NCBI RefSeq assembly: GCF_020832325.1
Contig: NZ_JAFIEU010000047.1
Span: forward strand, 124,001-188,000
Source: Lunatimonas sp.
GTDB lineage: Bacteria; Bacteroidota; Bacteroidia; Cytophagales; Cyclobacteriaceae
Length of the DNA: 64,000 bases
Direction of reading: 5' to 3'
Each line of letters begins with the position of its first letter. Positions within the stretch are counted from its first letter, which is position 1. The notes under the pieces are model-generated. The model saw only the letters and a list, made by a program, of their open reading frames with translations. It did not search any database and had not been told where the DNA came from. Below, in pieces: positions 44,523 to 53,749 of the stretch. A program made the position numbers and the translations under genes.

Positions 44523-44598
44523 AGGGTAAATATACTGATTTTGCTCCCTTTAAAAAAATCAAAAAACGCGCTATGCTACTCGGATTCAGCCAAAAACC

Positions 44599-45059
44599 AA
44601 ACGCCCTAATCATTGATAATACCTTTAGTACAGAGGACGGGTATCCGTTCATTGATGAAGTTACTGATGAGAAATTGATTCAATACATTGGAGGGATCTG
44701 TAAGAATTCAGATTTCCAACCTGTTAAAATTTGGAGCCAAAAAAAGCATAAGGTTGAAAATGCCGAGCGGTATTGGTGGCATTAATTGTCGCTCCTTTGG
44801 TACTCAGTTAATTAACATCACCAAAGGTGCAAAATCAGTAGCCTTGGGCAACGCCCAAGGAAGAATGGAAGTTCACCATCGGAGCGCCAAAGGCGCGGAA
44901 TCAATAGCCTGAGGCATCAACCGAACACCCCGCCGCTTTGGAAAATCAGTACAAGCGAAGCCGACCTTATCCGATCCTAATGAAAAATGAGTGCTTCATC
45001 AGCAGCGTTAGCCTGCCAGACTAAAAGGGATAAGTCCATAAAGGTCCTTGCATGCAACG
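44599..45059. other. Decayed region between Uma2 copy 2 and the creD region
   Basis: Mostly non-coding. A 70-residue frame from 44573 begins in the duplicated flank (later NALIIDNTFSTEDGYPFIDE) and may be the remnant of a lost protein. It is followed by a REP-like block (44815-44920), and then by unassigned sequence containing CCTGCCAGAC (45034-45043), a match to one arm of the palindrome at 36341. Confidence 0.4.
44815..44920. repeat. REP-like cluster of three hairpins
   Basis: CACC-AAA-GGTG (44819-44829), CCTTGGGC-AAC-GCCCAAGG (44842-44860) and GCGCC-AAA-GGCGC (44884-44896). The first and third hairpins are each followed by [CG]AAATCAGTAGCCT-like sequence, so the block is two imperfect tandem units. 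Similar GGGCAACGCCC elements are scattered in many Bacteroidota genomes (recalled). Confidence 0.6.
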
Positions 45060-45224
45060 GATGGCAACCTCGCCAGCCACCTCAAACAACTGGAAAAAAA
45101 CGACTATGTTTCTTATACCAAAACCTTTCAAGACCGAAAACCACTGACACAATACCGGGCAACCGATGCCGGCCGACAAGCATTTCAACGACATCTCGCT
45201 GCCCTTGAGTCTCTACTGAAGTAA
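45060..45224 (+). pseudogene. 5'-truncated winged-helix regulator upstream of creD
   Basis: The frame ends at 45222-45224 and reads DGNLASHLKQLEKNDYVSYT, KTFQDRKPLTQYRATDAGRQ and AFQRHLAALESLLK. This is the C-terminal two thirds of the small HTH_34/MarR-like winged-helix regulators that often precede creD in Bacteroidota. An in-frame stop lies just upstream (about 45045) and the N-terminal helices are not found in frame. The regulator is therefore broken here, by a deletion or frameshift. Confidence 0.65.
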
Positions 45225-45276
45225 AAAAATTTAACCATTGACTTTGCATTTCAAAGTACTTTAAACAAAACTAATC

Positions 45277-46605
45277 ATGGAAACCATTCAGGTAAAAACA
45301 TCCTTCATCTCCCGGTTTTCGGTGATGATTAAGCTCATGGTAATCGGCTTTCTCGGCCTGGCACTGCTTATTCCCACTGCCTTTATCCAGGAAATCATCC
45401 ACGAACGGCAGCGCTATAGCGAAGAGGTAATGCAAGAAATCCACCGTCAGTGGGCCAACCGACAAACCCTTTCCGGTCCGATTTGGTCTATACCAGTGTC
45501 AGCTACTGACACCGAACTTACCACCCAAAAAGAGGGCTCAAAAAAGTACTTACACCTCACACCAAAAAATCTACTCATCAAAGGCTCCATAGAACCCCAA
45601 ACCCTCAAACGAGGCATCTACGAAGCCGCCGTATACACCTCTCAATGGGAGCTAACAGGCATAATTCCACAGCCGGATCTGGCTGGCAGCGGCCGCGCCT
45701 TTTTAGAGGGTCTACACCCATTCCTCTCCTTCGGAATCAGTGACCTAAGAGGTATTGAGGACCCGGTAATGGTTCAGGTGGCTGGCAAAATTTACGAGGT
45801 GCATCCGGGCTCCCTGGTGCCCGAACTACACGAAAGTGGCTTTCACGTACAGCTAAATCAGTTAGATATTTCCCAGACAAAGGAGATCCCCTTTACCATC
45901 TCTTTTCGTCTTCGCGGCAGTGAACGTGTGGGGGTGTTGCCAATGGGCGCATCCACCGCTGTCACTTTGGAGTCCACTTGGAAAGATCCAAAATTCAGCG
46001 GAAATTTCTTACCGATCGAGCGTGAAATCGGGGAAGGAGGATTTGAAGCAATTTGGCAAATAGCTGAACTGAACCGAAATCTGCCCAAGTCCTGGATCAG
46101 CGGGGATCTCCAGGTAGCCCCATTCGACGCCGAGTTTGGCGTGGACTTTCTCAGTCCCATGGACCACTACCGAAAGGCCATCCGATCGGCCAAGTACGCC
46201 ATCCTCACCATTGGGCTGACCTTTCTCATGCTCTTTCTGGTGGAAACAGTAGGCAACAAACCCATCCACCCCATCCAATACGGCATGGTAGGCTTTGCCA
46301 TTTGCCTGTTTTACCTGCTATTGGTGTCGATTTCGGAACATACCGCTTTCAATATTGCCTACTTTATTGCAGCACTTTCGGTTATACTGACCGTCACCGC
46401 ATACTCCATCCCCCTATTTCAAAGTCGCCTCCTGACAGCTGTTCTGGGATCTATACTGGCACTGAGTTACGGATTTGTATTCCTTACGCTACAATCCCAA
46501 GACTATGCCCTGCTCATAGGAAGCTTGGGGCTTCTCATTGCCCTGATCGTTACCATGATACTTACCAAAAATGTAAACTGGTACTCCGTAGCCGATAAAA
46601 CGTAA
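45277..46605 (+). CDS. creD: CreD-like inner membrane protein
   Basis: 442 residues. One N-terminal transmembrane helix (KLMVIGFLGLALLIPTAF), a periplasmic domain (ERQRYSEEVMQEIHRQWANR, QTLSGPIWSIPV, later GVLPMGASTAVTLESTW and GVDFLSPMDHY), and five C-terminal helices (AKYAILTIGLTFLMLFL and following). This plan is that of CreD (colicin E2 tolerance/cell envelope integrity protein), controlled by CreBC in enterobacteria. Here it stands alone next to a broken winged-helix regulator. If that regulator was a repressor, expression may now be constitutive (inference). Confidence 0.9.
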   Translation: METIQVKTSFISRFSVMIKLMVIGFLGLALLIPTAFIQEIIHERQRYSEEVMQEIHRQWANRQTLSGPIWSIPVSATDTELTTQKEGSKKYLHLTPKNLLIKGSIEPQTLKRGIYEAAVYTSQWELTGIIPQPDLAGSGRAFLEGLHPFLSFGISDLRGIEDPVMVQVAGKIYEVHPGSLVPELHESGFHVQLNQLDISQTKEIPFTISFRLRGSERVGVLPMGASTAVTLESTWKDPKFSGNFLPIEREIGEGGFEAIWQIAELNRNLPKSWISGDLQVAPFDAEFGVDFLSPMDHYRKAIRSAKYAILTIGLTFLMLFLVETVGNKPIHPIQYGMVGFAICLFYLLLVSISEHTAFNIAYFIAALSVILTVTAYSIPLFQSRLLTAVLGSILALSYGFVFLTLQSQDYALLIGSLGLLIALIVTMILTKNVNWYSVADKT

Positions 46606-46611
46606 AAACTG

Positions 46612-46650
46612 TGGGGAGTAGTTGAAACCCAGTTCCCGCACTGCTCCCCT
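46612..46650. terminator. Possible bidirectional hairpin between convergent genes
   Basis: GGGGAGTAG...CTGCTCCCC (9 bp with one G-T pair, loop about 19) just after creD and 60 bases from the end of the convergent oxidoreductase gene. No T-run follows, so termination is doubtful. Confidence 0.3.
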
Positions 46651-46712
46651 ATCTAAGACGTTAAGGATTGAGCCTTTTCATTGTTGCCTGGTACTGTTTT
46701 TTTTACAAAAAG

Positions 46713-48068
46713 CTACACCGCCGGAAGTTTCCATCCGTGATGGTAGTCAGGTACGATCAGCCCGTTTGCAGGGGCATGGCCCACAAATTGCTGCTGAGTG
46801 GCATCCCAGTCCAAGGAACCGGCCCCTGTTCGCGCGAGTACATTTCCGAAATGGGCGTATAAAGCTACATTCCTACCGATCTCAACCGAACAGTTTGGCA
46901 GTTTTCTACTGAGTACACAGTCCAAGAAATTGTTCGCATGTAGGTCCATGTCACTGCGCCCACTTCGCAACTTAAACGCCTCGGCTTGCTCAGTATCCGT
47001 TTCTTTTCCCTCCGGGTACAGGGTCCAATCTTCCCGGTCCGCGACTATGGTGCCTCCATCACATACATATTCTACGCCATAGGACTTCTCATAGGGACCC
47101 CGCTCAATCCCTCCATTCTGCTGCCATTGGATAAGGAAGTCATCCATTTGGTACAAAACTGACTGGGTATCGTAGGTCTCCCTGGCGCGGTCCAGTCCGC
47201 TAAGGTTCATGCCAAATCCGCTCACCTTGGTCGGCTCCTCCGTAATATCCTTGGCCCACAACGCCATGTCCAAGAGGTGCACGCCCCAGTCGGTCATCAG
47301 TCCCCCTCCGTAATCCCAAAAATGCCTCCAGTTGCCATGAAAACGGGAAGCATTGAACGTTCGCTCCGGTGCGGGACCTAGCCAAAGCCTAAAGTCCACC
47401 CCCTCCGGAACGGCTGTATCGGGAACCTTCGGTGCTCCTGCCCCATAGGCAAAATTCGCCCAGCAATTGACCCTGCGAAGGCCACCCAGTGCCCCCGATT
47501 TTAAGTAATCCATCAAGCCGTTCCAAACGTCACCGCTTCGCTGTTGTTGACCTACTTGAACTACCCGTCCATACCGCTGTGCAGCGGCCGCTATGAGATT
47601 GCACTCATGGATCGAATTGGCAAGGGGCTTTTCCACATAGACATCTTTACCGGCTTCCATCGCATACACCGCATGCAGGCAATGCCAGTGGTCGGGACTG
47701 CCTACTATCACCGCATCGATTTCTGGGTTTTCCAGCATTTTCCGGAAATCAACGTACAGTTTGGGTGATTGGCCCGTTTCCTTCTTCAACTCGGCGGCAC
47801 GACGTTGCAGCACTTCATCGTCCACATCGCACATGGCTACACAAAGCGCCCTACCCGTTCGCAGGATTTCCCGCAGCACGTTGTAGCCCTTGTTTCGGCA
47901 GCCGATTACGCCAACCCGAACCAGTTCATTGGATGACTTGCCGGTCTTAGCCCAGGCTAAGCTACCGCCTGCTTCCAGGGCCAGGTAACCCAGACTGGAA
48001 GCCTTTAAAAAAGATCTTCTCGTAAATCCCATTTTATGCCATTGATTAGGCTGCTTTTCCGTGTTCAT
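46713..48068 (-). CDS. Gfo/Idh/MocA family oxidoreductase, Tat-exported
   Basis: 451 residues. The N-terminus carries a twin-arginine signal (FTRRSFLKASSLGYLALEAG). The Rossmann NAD(P) region reads VRVGVIGCRNKGYNVL, followed by AVIVGSPDHWHCLHAVYAME and the family's catalytic-type AGKDVYVEKPLANS. The C-terminal alpha/beta domain contains FHGNWRHFWDYGGGLMTDWG and HLLDMALWAK. Periplasmic Gfo/Idh enzymes of this type in Bacteroidota oxidise or rearrange sugars, often with the cofactor folded before Tat export. Convergent to creD; not in an operon with the PhzF gene upstream (58-base gap, same strand, so co-transcription is possible). Confidence 0.92.
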   Translation of the reverse strand: MNTEKQPNQWHKMGFTRRSFLKASSLGYLALEAGGSLAWAKTGKSSNELVRVGVIGCRNKGYNVLREILRTGRALCVAMCDVDDEVLQRRAAELKKETGQSPKLYVDFRKMLENPEIDAVIVGSPDHWHCLHAVYAMEAGKDVYVEKPLANSIHECNLIAAAAQRYGRVVQVGQQQRSGDVWNGLMDYLKSGALGGLRRVNCWANFAYGAGAPKVPDTAVPEGVDFRLWLGPAPERTFNASRFHGNWRHFWDYGGGLMTDWGVHLLDMALWAKDITEEPTKVSGFGMNLSGLDRARETYDTQSVLYQMDDFLIQWQQNGGIERGPYEKSYGVEYVCDGGTIVADREDWTLYPEGKETDTEQAEAFKLRSGRSDMDLHANNFLDCVLSRKLPNCSVEIGRNVALYAHFGNVLARTGAGSLDWDATQQQFVGHAPANGLIVPDYHHGWKLPAV

Positions 48069-48126
48069 TCGGCACCCCGTCTACCAACCTGGCAAAAAGG
48101 GGTGCAACTTCCCGCAGCGTTTTTTT

Positions 48127-48930
48127 CTACATCTCCAAGGTGAAAAACCCTTCAAACATTTTCACCGCATTTCCTTTTAGAAGTACCCGATTGTCGATTC
48201 GGGAAAGCCCAAGTACCCCGCCCCGGCTACTGGCTTGGAAGGCCGTAAAATGCTCCTTGCCAGTTTTCCGGTGCCAGTAGTCTACCAGCGCACAGTGGGC
48301 AAACCCGGTCACCGGGTCTTCGGGTATACCCAGATTGGGGGCAAAATACCTGGAAACCACGTCGTAGTCTCCATACGATGCGGCTGTCACGATAATCCCC
48401 TCCTCGCTATGATGGGTAAGCTCAGACCAAACCGGTGTGACATACTCCACTGCCCTAGGGCTTTCGAGCTCCAAAATCCAATTTCGCTTTAATCTGGCTG
48501 CTCCAACAACCTGCTGTCCAAAAAACATTTCCGAAAAGTAAGGGTGCAGGGCGTCTTCGGTACCTATCAGGGGAAAGTCCAGCACGATGGCAAAATCTCC
48601 CTGCTGCCAAGAGGCCTTTAAGGGCCCACTCTTAGAAGAAAATACGATTTCCTTGTCTTTATCGACCAACTCTGCGGTATATAACAGAAATGCTGAGGCC
48701 AAGGTAGCGTGCCCGCATAAATCCACCTCCTTCTCAGGCGTGAACCAGCGGATACGGTAATTTTGTTCGTCGATGGTCTCCAAAAAAGCCGTTTCGCTCA
48801 GATTTACTTCGGAAGCAATACGCTGCATCCATTCCGGCGAAAGAGAACCCGGCAGCAAACAGATGCCGGCGGGATTACCACTAAATGGCTGATCGGTGAA
48901 TGCGTCTACGGTAACAAGCGGAAGTTCCAT
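48127..48930 (-). CDS. PhzF family epimerase/isomerase
   Basis: 267 residues, full length. Two-fold diaminopimelate-epimerase-like fold: MELPLVTVDAFTDQPFSGNP with the family's N-terminal signature, VNLSETAFL with the conserved Glu, WFTPEKEVDLCGHATLASAF, and in the second half VSRYFAPNLGIPEDPVTGFA. The phenazine link applies to true PhzF only. Stand-alone homologues act on unknown small molecules. The gene precedes the Gfo/Idh gene on the same strand and is divergent from the beta-lactamase-like gene. Confidence 0.92.
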   Translation of the reverse strand: MELPLVTVDAFTDQPFSGNPAGICLLPGSLSPEWMQRIASEVNLSETAFLETIDEQNYRIRWFTPEKEVDLCGHATLASAFLLYTAELVDKDKEIVFSSKSGPLKASWQQGDFAIVLDFPLIGTEDALHPYFSEMFFGQQVVGAARLKRNWILELESPRAVEYVTPVWSELTHHSEEGIIVTAASYGDYDVVSRYFAPNLGIPEDPVTGFAHCALVDYWHRKTGKEHFTAFQASSRGGVLGLSRIDNRVLLKGNAVKMFEGFFTLEM

Positions 48931-49189
48931 GAGGCAAAACAGGTTAATGGGGGCAAGATTTCGCTGCTGATCAGCCTAAGTTGGTCAATTTTCTTCAAAA
49001 ATCCTATGCCAGAAAGTGAATCCATCGGCGCTTTCGAGTGCCTCAGCCGCTCCCCGTTAACGCGAACCGATCAATCTGTAAGCCATCGCCTATCGTACTA
49101 CGGCAAAAAACGAAGCAAAATCAAGCATCAAGACTTGCTTGAATGCCCCTGCAATAGTAACTTTCCCTTCGATCAATTCGCTTTATGCC

Positions 49190-50053
49190 ATGCGCAGTTT
49201 CCATTTTGCTTTCGTTTTGCTTTTTACATTGGTAATACTCCCGTTCGTTTCTCAGAGCCAAACCCTCCAGGCAATCCTCGAAAAGGAGTTAACTACCTTT
49301 AGAGGCACCGCAGGCCTTTATGCGCTGAACCTGAAAACCGGCGAAGAAATCGCTATAAACGCCGATACGCTGTTTCCCACCGCTAGCATCATCAAAGTTC
49401 CTATCTTAGTGGGAGTGTTCGATAAAATCGAGCAAGGAGAGCTGTCCTATACCCAACCGCTACTGTACCGCGATTCTCTAAAATACGGCGGGTCGGGACT
49501 CATGCAGTTTTTTAGGGACTCCACCGAAACGGACCTGAGCGTATTGGTTTCCCTAATGATCACCTATTCCGACAACACCACGTCACTTTGGTGTCAGGCA
49601 CTCGCAGGAGGCGGGACCGCCATCAACGCACTCATGGAAAACCTCGGATTGGTGCACACCCGGGTAAACTCCCGGACACCGGGACGGGAAGCAAACCGCG
49701 AACAATATGGATGGGGTCAGACCACTCCCCAGGAAATGGCCCAGCTGCTGGTAAAAATCCGAAACGGGGATGTAGTCAGTCCCAAAGCGTCCGAACGCAT
49801 GTACCGCTTGATGACCAATATCTATTACGATGAAAACGCGCTTTCACAGATACCACCCTATATACAAACCGCTTCCAAACAAGGCATGGTCAACGCCTCC
49901 CGGTCTGAATTGATTATGGTAAATGCTCCCAGCGGCGATTATGTGTTTTACATCGCCACCAAAGACAACGAAGACCAGCGCTGGGAGGAAAACAACGAAT
50001 CCTATGTGCTCAAGCGGACGGTATCCAAGCTGCTTTGGGAGGCTTGGCAGTAG
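49190..50053 (+). CDS. Class A beta-lactamase-like serine hydrolase
   Basis: 287 residues from ATG 49190, which begins the signal peptide MRSFHFAFVLLFTLVILPFV...SQSQ. SxxK is S66-IIK69, and SDN is present at 127-129 (YSDNTT). The third box, usually KTG or KSG, reads KQG (TASKQGMVN). PGREANREQYGWGQTTPQEM lies where the omega loop is expected. The fold and motifs indicate a periplasmic class A beta-lactamase or a related serine hydrolase (PF13354 type). Substrate range cannot be told from sequence, and KQG makes ordinary penicillinase activity uncertain. Single gene. Confidence 0.85.
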   Translation: MRSFHFAFVLLFTLVILPFVSQSQTLQAILEKELTTFRGTAGLYALNLKTGEEIAINADTLFPTASIIKVPILVGVFDKIEQGELSYTQPLLYRDSLKYGGSGLMQFFRDSTETDLSVLVSLMITYSDNTTSLWCQALAGGGTAINALMENLGLVHTRVNSRTPGREANREQYGWGQTTPQEMAQLLVKIRNGDVVSPKASERMYRLMTNIYYDENALSQIPPYIQTASKQGMVNASRSELIMVNAPSGDYVFYIATKDNEDQRWEENNESYVLKRTVSKLLWEAWQ

Positions 50054-50116
50054 CCTTTTCAAGGGCAGAATTAACCTTTTAAACCAGAACCATTTCAGAA
50101 TCAAAATGCAGGCTGC

Positions 50117-50554
50117 TTAAGCTCTCGCTGCGTGATTCACTTGTATGGCCGGGTTGAGTGCCAGCAAATCGCTAATTAGCTCCTCATCGTCAGCAGGGGC
50201 GATAAACACATCGTCGTACCGGTTGTATTTGATAAGTAAGCCACGGTTGGCAAGCGCGGCCCGTTCACCTACCCACCGGGTTATTCCAACATCAATTGAT
50301 TTAATTGAATCAACGTCCACTTCCCCCTTCATAAAACCTGCTCGATAAAAAAATGATTGACCCTGTATCCAATACTTGGTGTTCAACAGGTGGTAAAGAA
50401 GGTAGGCACAGGGAAATAACAAAAAAGAGGTTGATCCCAAAATATCCGGAAACACCTTGTCTGAAAAATGCCAGCGAATAAGTAAGAAGGCTAACAAAAT
50501 CGCCAATACCAGATGGATCAACAAGCCTTTTCTGGGTTTATAATGCTTTATCAT
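50117..50554 (-). CDS. Small membrane protein with PH-like domain
   Basis: 145 residues. Two transmembrane helices (GLLIHLVLAILLAFLLIRW and SFLLFPCAYLLYHLL) followed by a beta-rich C-terminal half (YRAGFMKGEVDVDSIKSIDV, LLIKYNRYDDVFIAPAD). That half has the strand pattern of bacterial PH-like domains. Function unknown. Its architecture is like the immunity candidate at 10433, but here no toxin is nearby. Confidence 0.75.
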   Translation of the reverse strand: MIKHYKPRKGLLIHLVLAILLAFLLIRWHFSDKVFPDILGSTSFLLFPCAYLLYHLLNTKYWIQGQSFFYRAGFMKGEVDVDSIKSIDVGITRWVGERAALANRGLLIKYNRYDDVFIAPADDEELISDLLALNPAIQVNHAARA

Positions 50555-50863
50555 AATTCAATTATTTATGGGTTACATTATCTCCTAAAAATAACTAAAT
50601 TTAACAATAAAATCACCTAAGTACAGCTTTAAATGTTACATATACTCAACTTAAGTAATAAAAATGATATTATATTTTAAAAATAAGAGAATGGACTATC
50701 GACCCGTTTGAGATGCTGCCTAACCGAACGCGCAGTCACGGTTTTGGAAGCATAGAGGAAAATCCAAAAAATCTTTAGCCACTATCAAAGCCGTCATACG
50801 GCAAATACCGTGGCGAAACCACGGATTTAAACTTGAAAACCCGTTTGATCACCGAAACGTCCC
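50555..50863. other. AT-rich intergenic region
   Basis: Very AT-rich up to about 50690 (probable promoter of the PH-like gene), then ordinary sequence. No gene, repeat or hairpin with a T-tail was seen. Confidence 0.4.
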
Positions 50864-53548
50864 TTAACTCCTTCCGTCAAAATAGACCGTGTTCAACAGA
50901 AATGAGCTCCATATGCTTACACCCGTCTCGGTCTGAAACACAAGGTACAAGTCTGCTACCTGATCATAAGTTTCAAGTTTAACGGAAACATCAAACCACT
51001 TCCCGGTCTCTTTTTCCGGTTTGAGTTCGTTGCTGATCACCCCACTTTTACCCACAATAGGTCCGTCAGGGCTATGAAGTCTGACTTCAAACCAACCCGT
51101 TCTATTGGAAGGATCAACGGATAATTGAATCCCACCAACATACTTAAGATCAACACGTTCGAAACCAATATACGACTTGTCCTCTGTGAATTTGACTAAT
51201 CTGGAGTCCTCAAAATTTGCTTTGGCGGCACCGTGAAAAAAATCTGCATTCGCAGCCAAGACCAAAGGATGCCGGAGCATCAACTGCTCCCGGCGTAGGA
51301 TGGGAGAAATTCCGTTGGCACCTTTATCCCGATAGCTGGCGGTCAGCAGATAGGTGCCTTGGGCACGGTGTTGGTCTAGCGTCACTTCTCCGGAAATACC
51401 CAATCTGTTTTTTTGACTGATTGCTGACTTTGGAGAGAGGGACAGCACATAATCGAGCATTTGAACGATATCCCCTTCCTTCAGGTGGGCATGGGAAGGC
51501 ATCAGCCGATCACCCCATACACCTCCACCTCCGTTAATCACTTTTTGAAGGAGGATTTTTGGAGCTTCGGTGACGGCCGAATAGCGCTCTGCCACAGCCT
51601 TGTAACTAGGCCCAACGGAGGCGTTTTCTAAGCCGTGGCAGGCGTTGCATCCGCTTTTCACCAACAGGTTTTGCCCCAGAACCTGCGTACTGTTTTCGGA
51701 CTGCTGATGACCCATTTCAGCAATTATTTTGTCATACCCTTCCTCCAGAAAATCCCAGGTAACCACCACCTCGTTTTCTGAAATGAGACCATCCTCTTTA
51801 TCTTGTACGTCAACGCGATACGACAACGTAGGTTTACCCCAATAAAAACTTCGGTTTCCTTCCCAAGTAAGCTGAATTACCGGCGGTTCATTCCCTACGG
51901 CAATGGGTATTATGGTCTGGCTTTGCAGGCCTTCACTATCTCGAACAGTAAGAATGGTATTGAATTCGCCGACCCGTTCAAAGACAAATACCGGATCATC
52001 CTCCCGAGAGGTATTACTTCCATCCCCGTAAAAATCCCATTCAAAGGTAAGGTTATCCCCATCCAGGTCCATACTCCCGGCACTGCTGAACTGTACCTCT
52101 AAAGGTGCGGCCCCCTGCTTGACATCCGCACTGGAACGGGCAATGGGCTTCCGGATTCCGGGGTTAAACTCGATCCGGTAAATACCGGAATCATCGTTTT
52201 GGGAATTCCAATAGGTGCCATATTCCAGCACATACAATGCCCCATCGGGACCAAACTGCATATCTATGGGCTTGTCAAACTGGGTAGTTGGCATAAATTC
52301 CTCCAAGCCTGCAAAATCACCTTCCTCATCGAACTGAACGGCAAAGACCCAATTCCTCATCCAATCATAGATAAACAGCTTCCCGTCGTAATACTTGGGA
52401 AATTTGACCGCCGTATCTGCAAAAAGGTCTTGGTAATACACCGGTCCCGCCATCGCATTCCTGCCGCCTGAACCCAACATGGGAAACTCCTCCGAATCGG
52501 CATAGGGATACCAGATCATCGCCTCCTGTGCAGGCGGCAGCACATTCACTCCCGTATTATTGGGAGAATGATTCACTGGCGCGGCGGGGTCATACGCAAA
52601 GACACTCTCCCCCTTTTCAAAGTCATAATACCAATAGGGTTTATTGTCTCCGACAAAGTAGGGCCAGCCATAAAATCCGGCTTCTTTGGCCTGATTGACC
52701 TCGTCATGGCCTCTGGGTCCTCTGCCTAGGCTGTCGTTCTGAGCATCCGGCCCCACCTCACCCCAATAAAGAAACCCGCTTTTCGGATCCACCGAAATTC
52801 GAAATGGATTTCGGTTGCCCATCACGTAAATCTCGGGCCGGGTATTGGGCGTGCCTGCCGGAAAAAGATTCCCATCCGGTATGGTGTACGTGCCGTCAGA
52901 CTGAGGAGTGATTCGTAGGATTGAACCCCTCAAATCATTGGAATTCGAGGAACTTCGCTGGGCGTCCACATTTTCCGGTCGTCCCGGTCTTTCATCGATA
53001 GGATTGTAATTGTCCGATTCAAACGGCGTAGTATCATCGCCCAAGGATAGAAAGAGGTTGCCCTTGCTATCAAACTCGATGGATCCCCCACTGTGGCAAC
53101 AGCCCCTAAATTGCGGAATTTCCAGTAAAACCGCCTCGGAATCCGGGTCAAGGATATCCGATACCAATGTAAACCGCGACAACCGATTGATACTTTCCTT
53201 CCCCTCGGGAGAATAATACAGATAGATCCAGTGGTTATTATAAAAGTCCGGGTCCTTTGCGAAACCAAGGAGGCCGTCTTCCGACTCAAAATATACTGGA
53301 ATAGAGCCTATATCCTTTACCAGGCCGGTCGCCGGTTCAAACATCCGGACTTTACCTTTTCGTTCTATAAAAATGATCCGGCCGTCCTGCAGTACTTCAA
53401 ATTCCATGGGTTCATCCAGCCGCTCTACCAAGGTGACTTTGGTAAACCGGCTTTCTTCGGGTTTATCAGAAACAAACTTCTCCGGTTCCGTTGCGCAGGA
53501 AACCAAAACAATACCTAAGATGACTAAAATAAGGTAGTTAGGGTTCAT
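50864..53548 (-). CDS. PQQ-dependent sugar dehydrogenase-like lipoprotein with PKD, cytochrome c and C-terminal beta domain
   Basis: 894 residues. Lipoprotein signal with Cys18 (GIVLVSCATE). A soluble-aldose-dehydrogenase-type beta-propeller spans about 35-460 (PMEFEVLQDGRIIFIERKG, RGCCHSGGSIEFDSKGNLFL, GNRNPFRISVDPKSGFLYWG, GPDGALYVLEYG). A PKD domain (about 475-555: FEWDFYGDGS) and a second Ig-like domain follow. A single-haem cytochrome c has CNACH at 634-638, with a likely Met ligand in RLMPSHAHL. The C-terminal domain resembles a CBM6 module (SYIGFERVDLKYVGGIQLSV). Electrons from sugar oxidation could pass to the attached haem in the periplasm or at the outer membrane (inference). Confidence 0.88.
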   Translation of the reverse strand: MNPNYLILVILGIVLVSCATEPEKFVSDKPEESRFTKVTLVERLDEPMEFEVLQDGRIIFIERKGKVRMFEPATGLVKDIGSIPVYFESEDGLLGFAKDPDFYNNHWIYLYYSPEGKESINRLSRFTLVSDILDPDSEAVLLEIPQFRGCCHSGGSIEFDSKGNLFLSLGDDTTPFESDNYNPIDERPGRPENVDAQRSSSNSNDLRGSILRITPQSDGTYTIPDGNLFPAGTPNTRPEIYVMGNRNPFRISVDPKSGFLYWGEVGPDAQNDSLGRGPRGHDEVNQAKEAGFYGWPYFVGDNKPYWYYDFEKGESVFAYDPAAPVNHSPNNTGVNVLPPAQEAMIWYPYADSEEFPMLGSGGRNAMAGPVYYQDLFADTAVKFPKYYDGKLFIYDWMRNWVFAVQFDEEGDFAGLEEFMPTTQFDKPIDMQFGPDGALYVLEYGTYWNSQNDDSGIYRIEFNPGIRKPIARSSADVKQGAAPLEVQFSSAGSMDLDGDNLTFEWDFYGDGSNTSREDDPVFVFERVGEFNTILTVRDSEGLQSQTIIPIAVGNEPPVIQLTWEGNRSFYWGKPTLSYRVDVQDKEDGLISENEVVVTWDFLEEGYDKIIAEMGHQQSENSTQVLGQNLLVKSGCNACHGLENASVGPSYKAVAERYSAVTEAPKILLQKVINGGGGVWGDRLMPSHAHLKEGDIVQMLDYVLSLSPKSAISQKNRLGISGEVTLDQHRAQGTYLLTASYRDKGANGISPILRREQLMLRHPLVLAANADFFHGAAKANFEDSRLVKFTEDKSYIGFERVDLKYVGGIQLSVDPSNRTGWFEVRLHSPDGPIVGKSGVISNELKPEKETGKWFDVSVKLETYDQVADLYLVFQTETGVSIWSSFLLNTVYFDGRS

Positions 53549-53749
53549 ATCTTTTGAAATTATGGAAATATACCAAAAAAACCCAAATAAGACCTAAAGT
53601 ATCCATACTCAAGAGAGCCCCAGTCATTCAACGCTTCTCATCAGCCTTTGGAGTATCCCTTGGAACAAGCTTATCCATCTAGTCGGTGCTGTAAAGTCAC
53701 CAATTATACGTTCCGTAAACTTTTACCCCTATCCCTAGTTCCTACCAAA

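Larger units (their letters stand above)
43077..44598 (-). repeat. Direct duplication of the Uma2 gene and its promoter region
   Basis: The block 43544-43757 (gene start plus upstream DNA with TTTGCTCCCTTTAAAAAAAT) is repeated at 44378-44594 almost base for base. Both copies keep the same upstream sequence, so both genes should have the same promoter. Confidence 0.85.

Noticed and set aside
44573-44785. 70-codon plus-strand frame after Uma2 copy 2
   Set aside because: Its start lies in the duplicated promoter flank. The protein has no recognised family, so I only mention it as a possible remnant.
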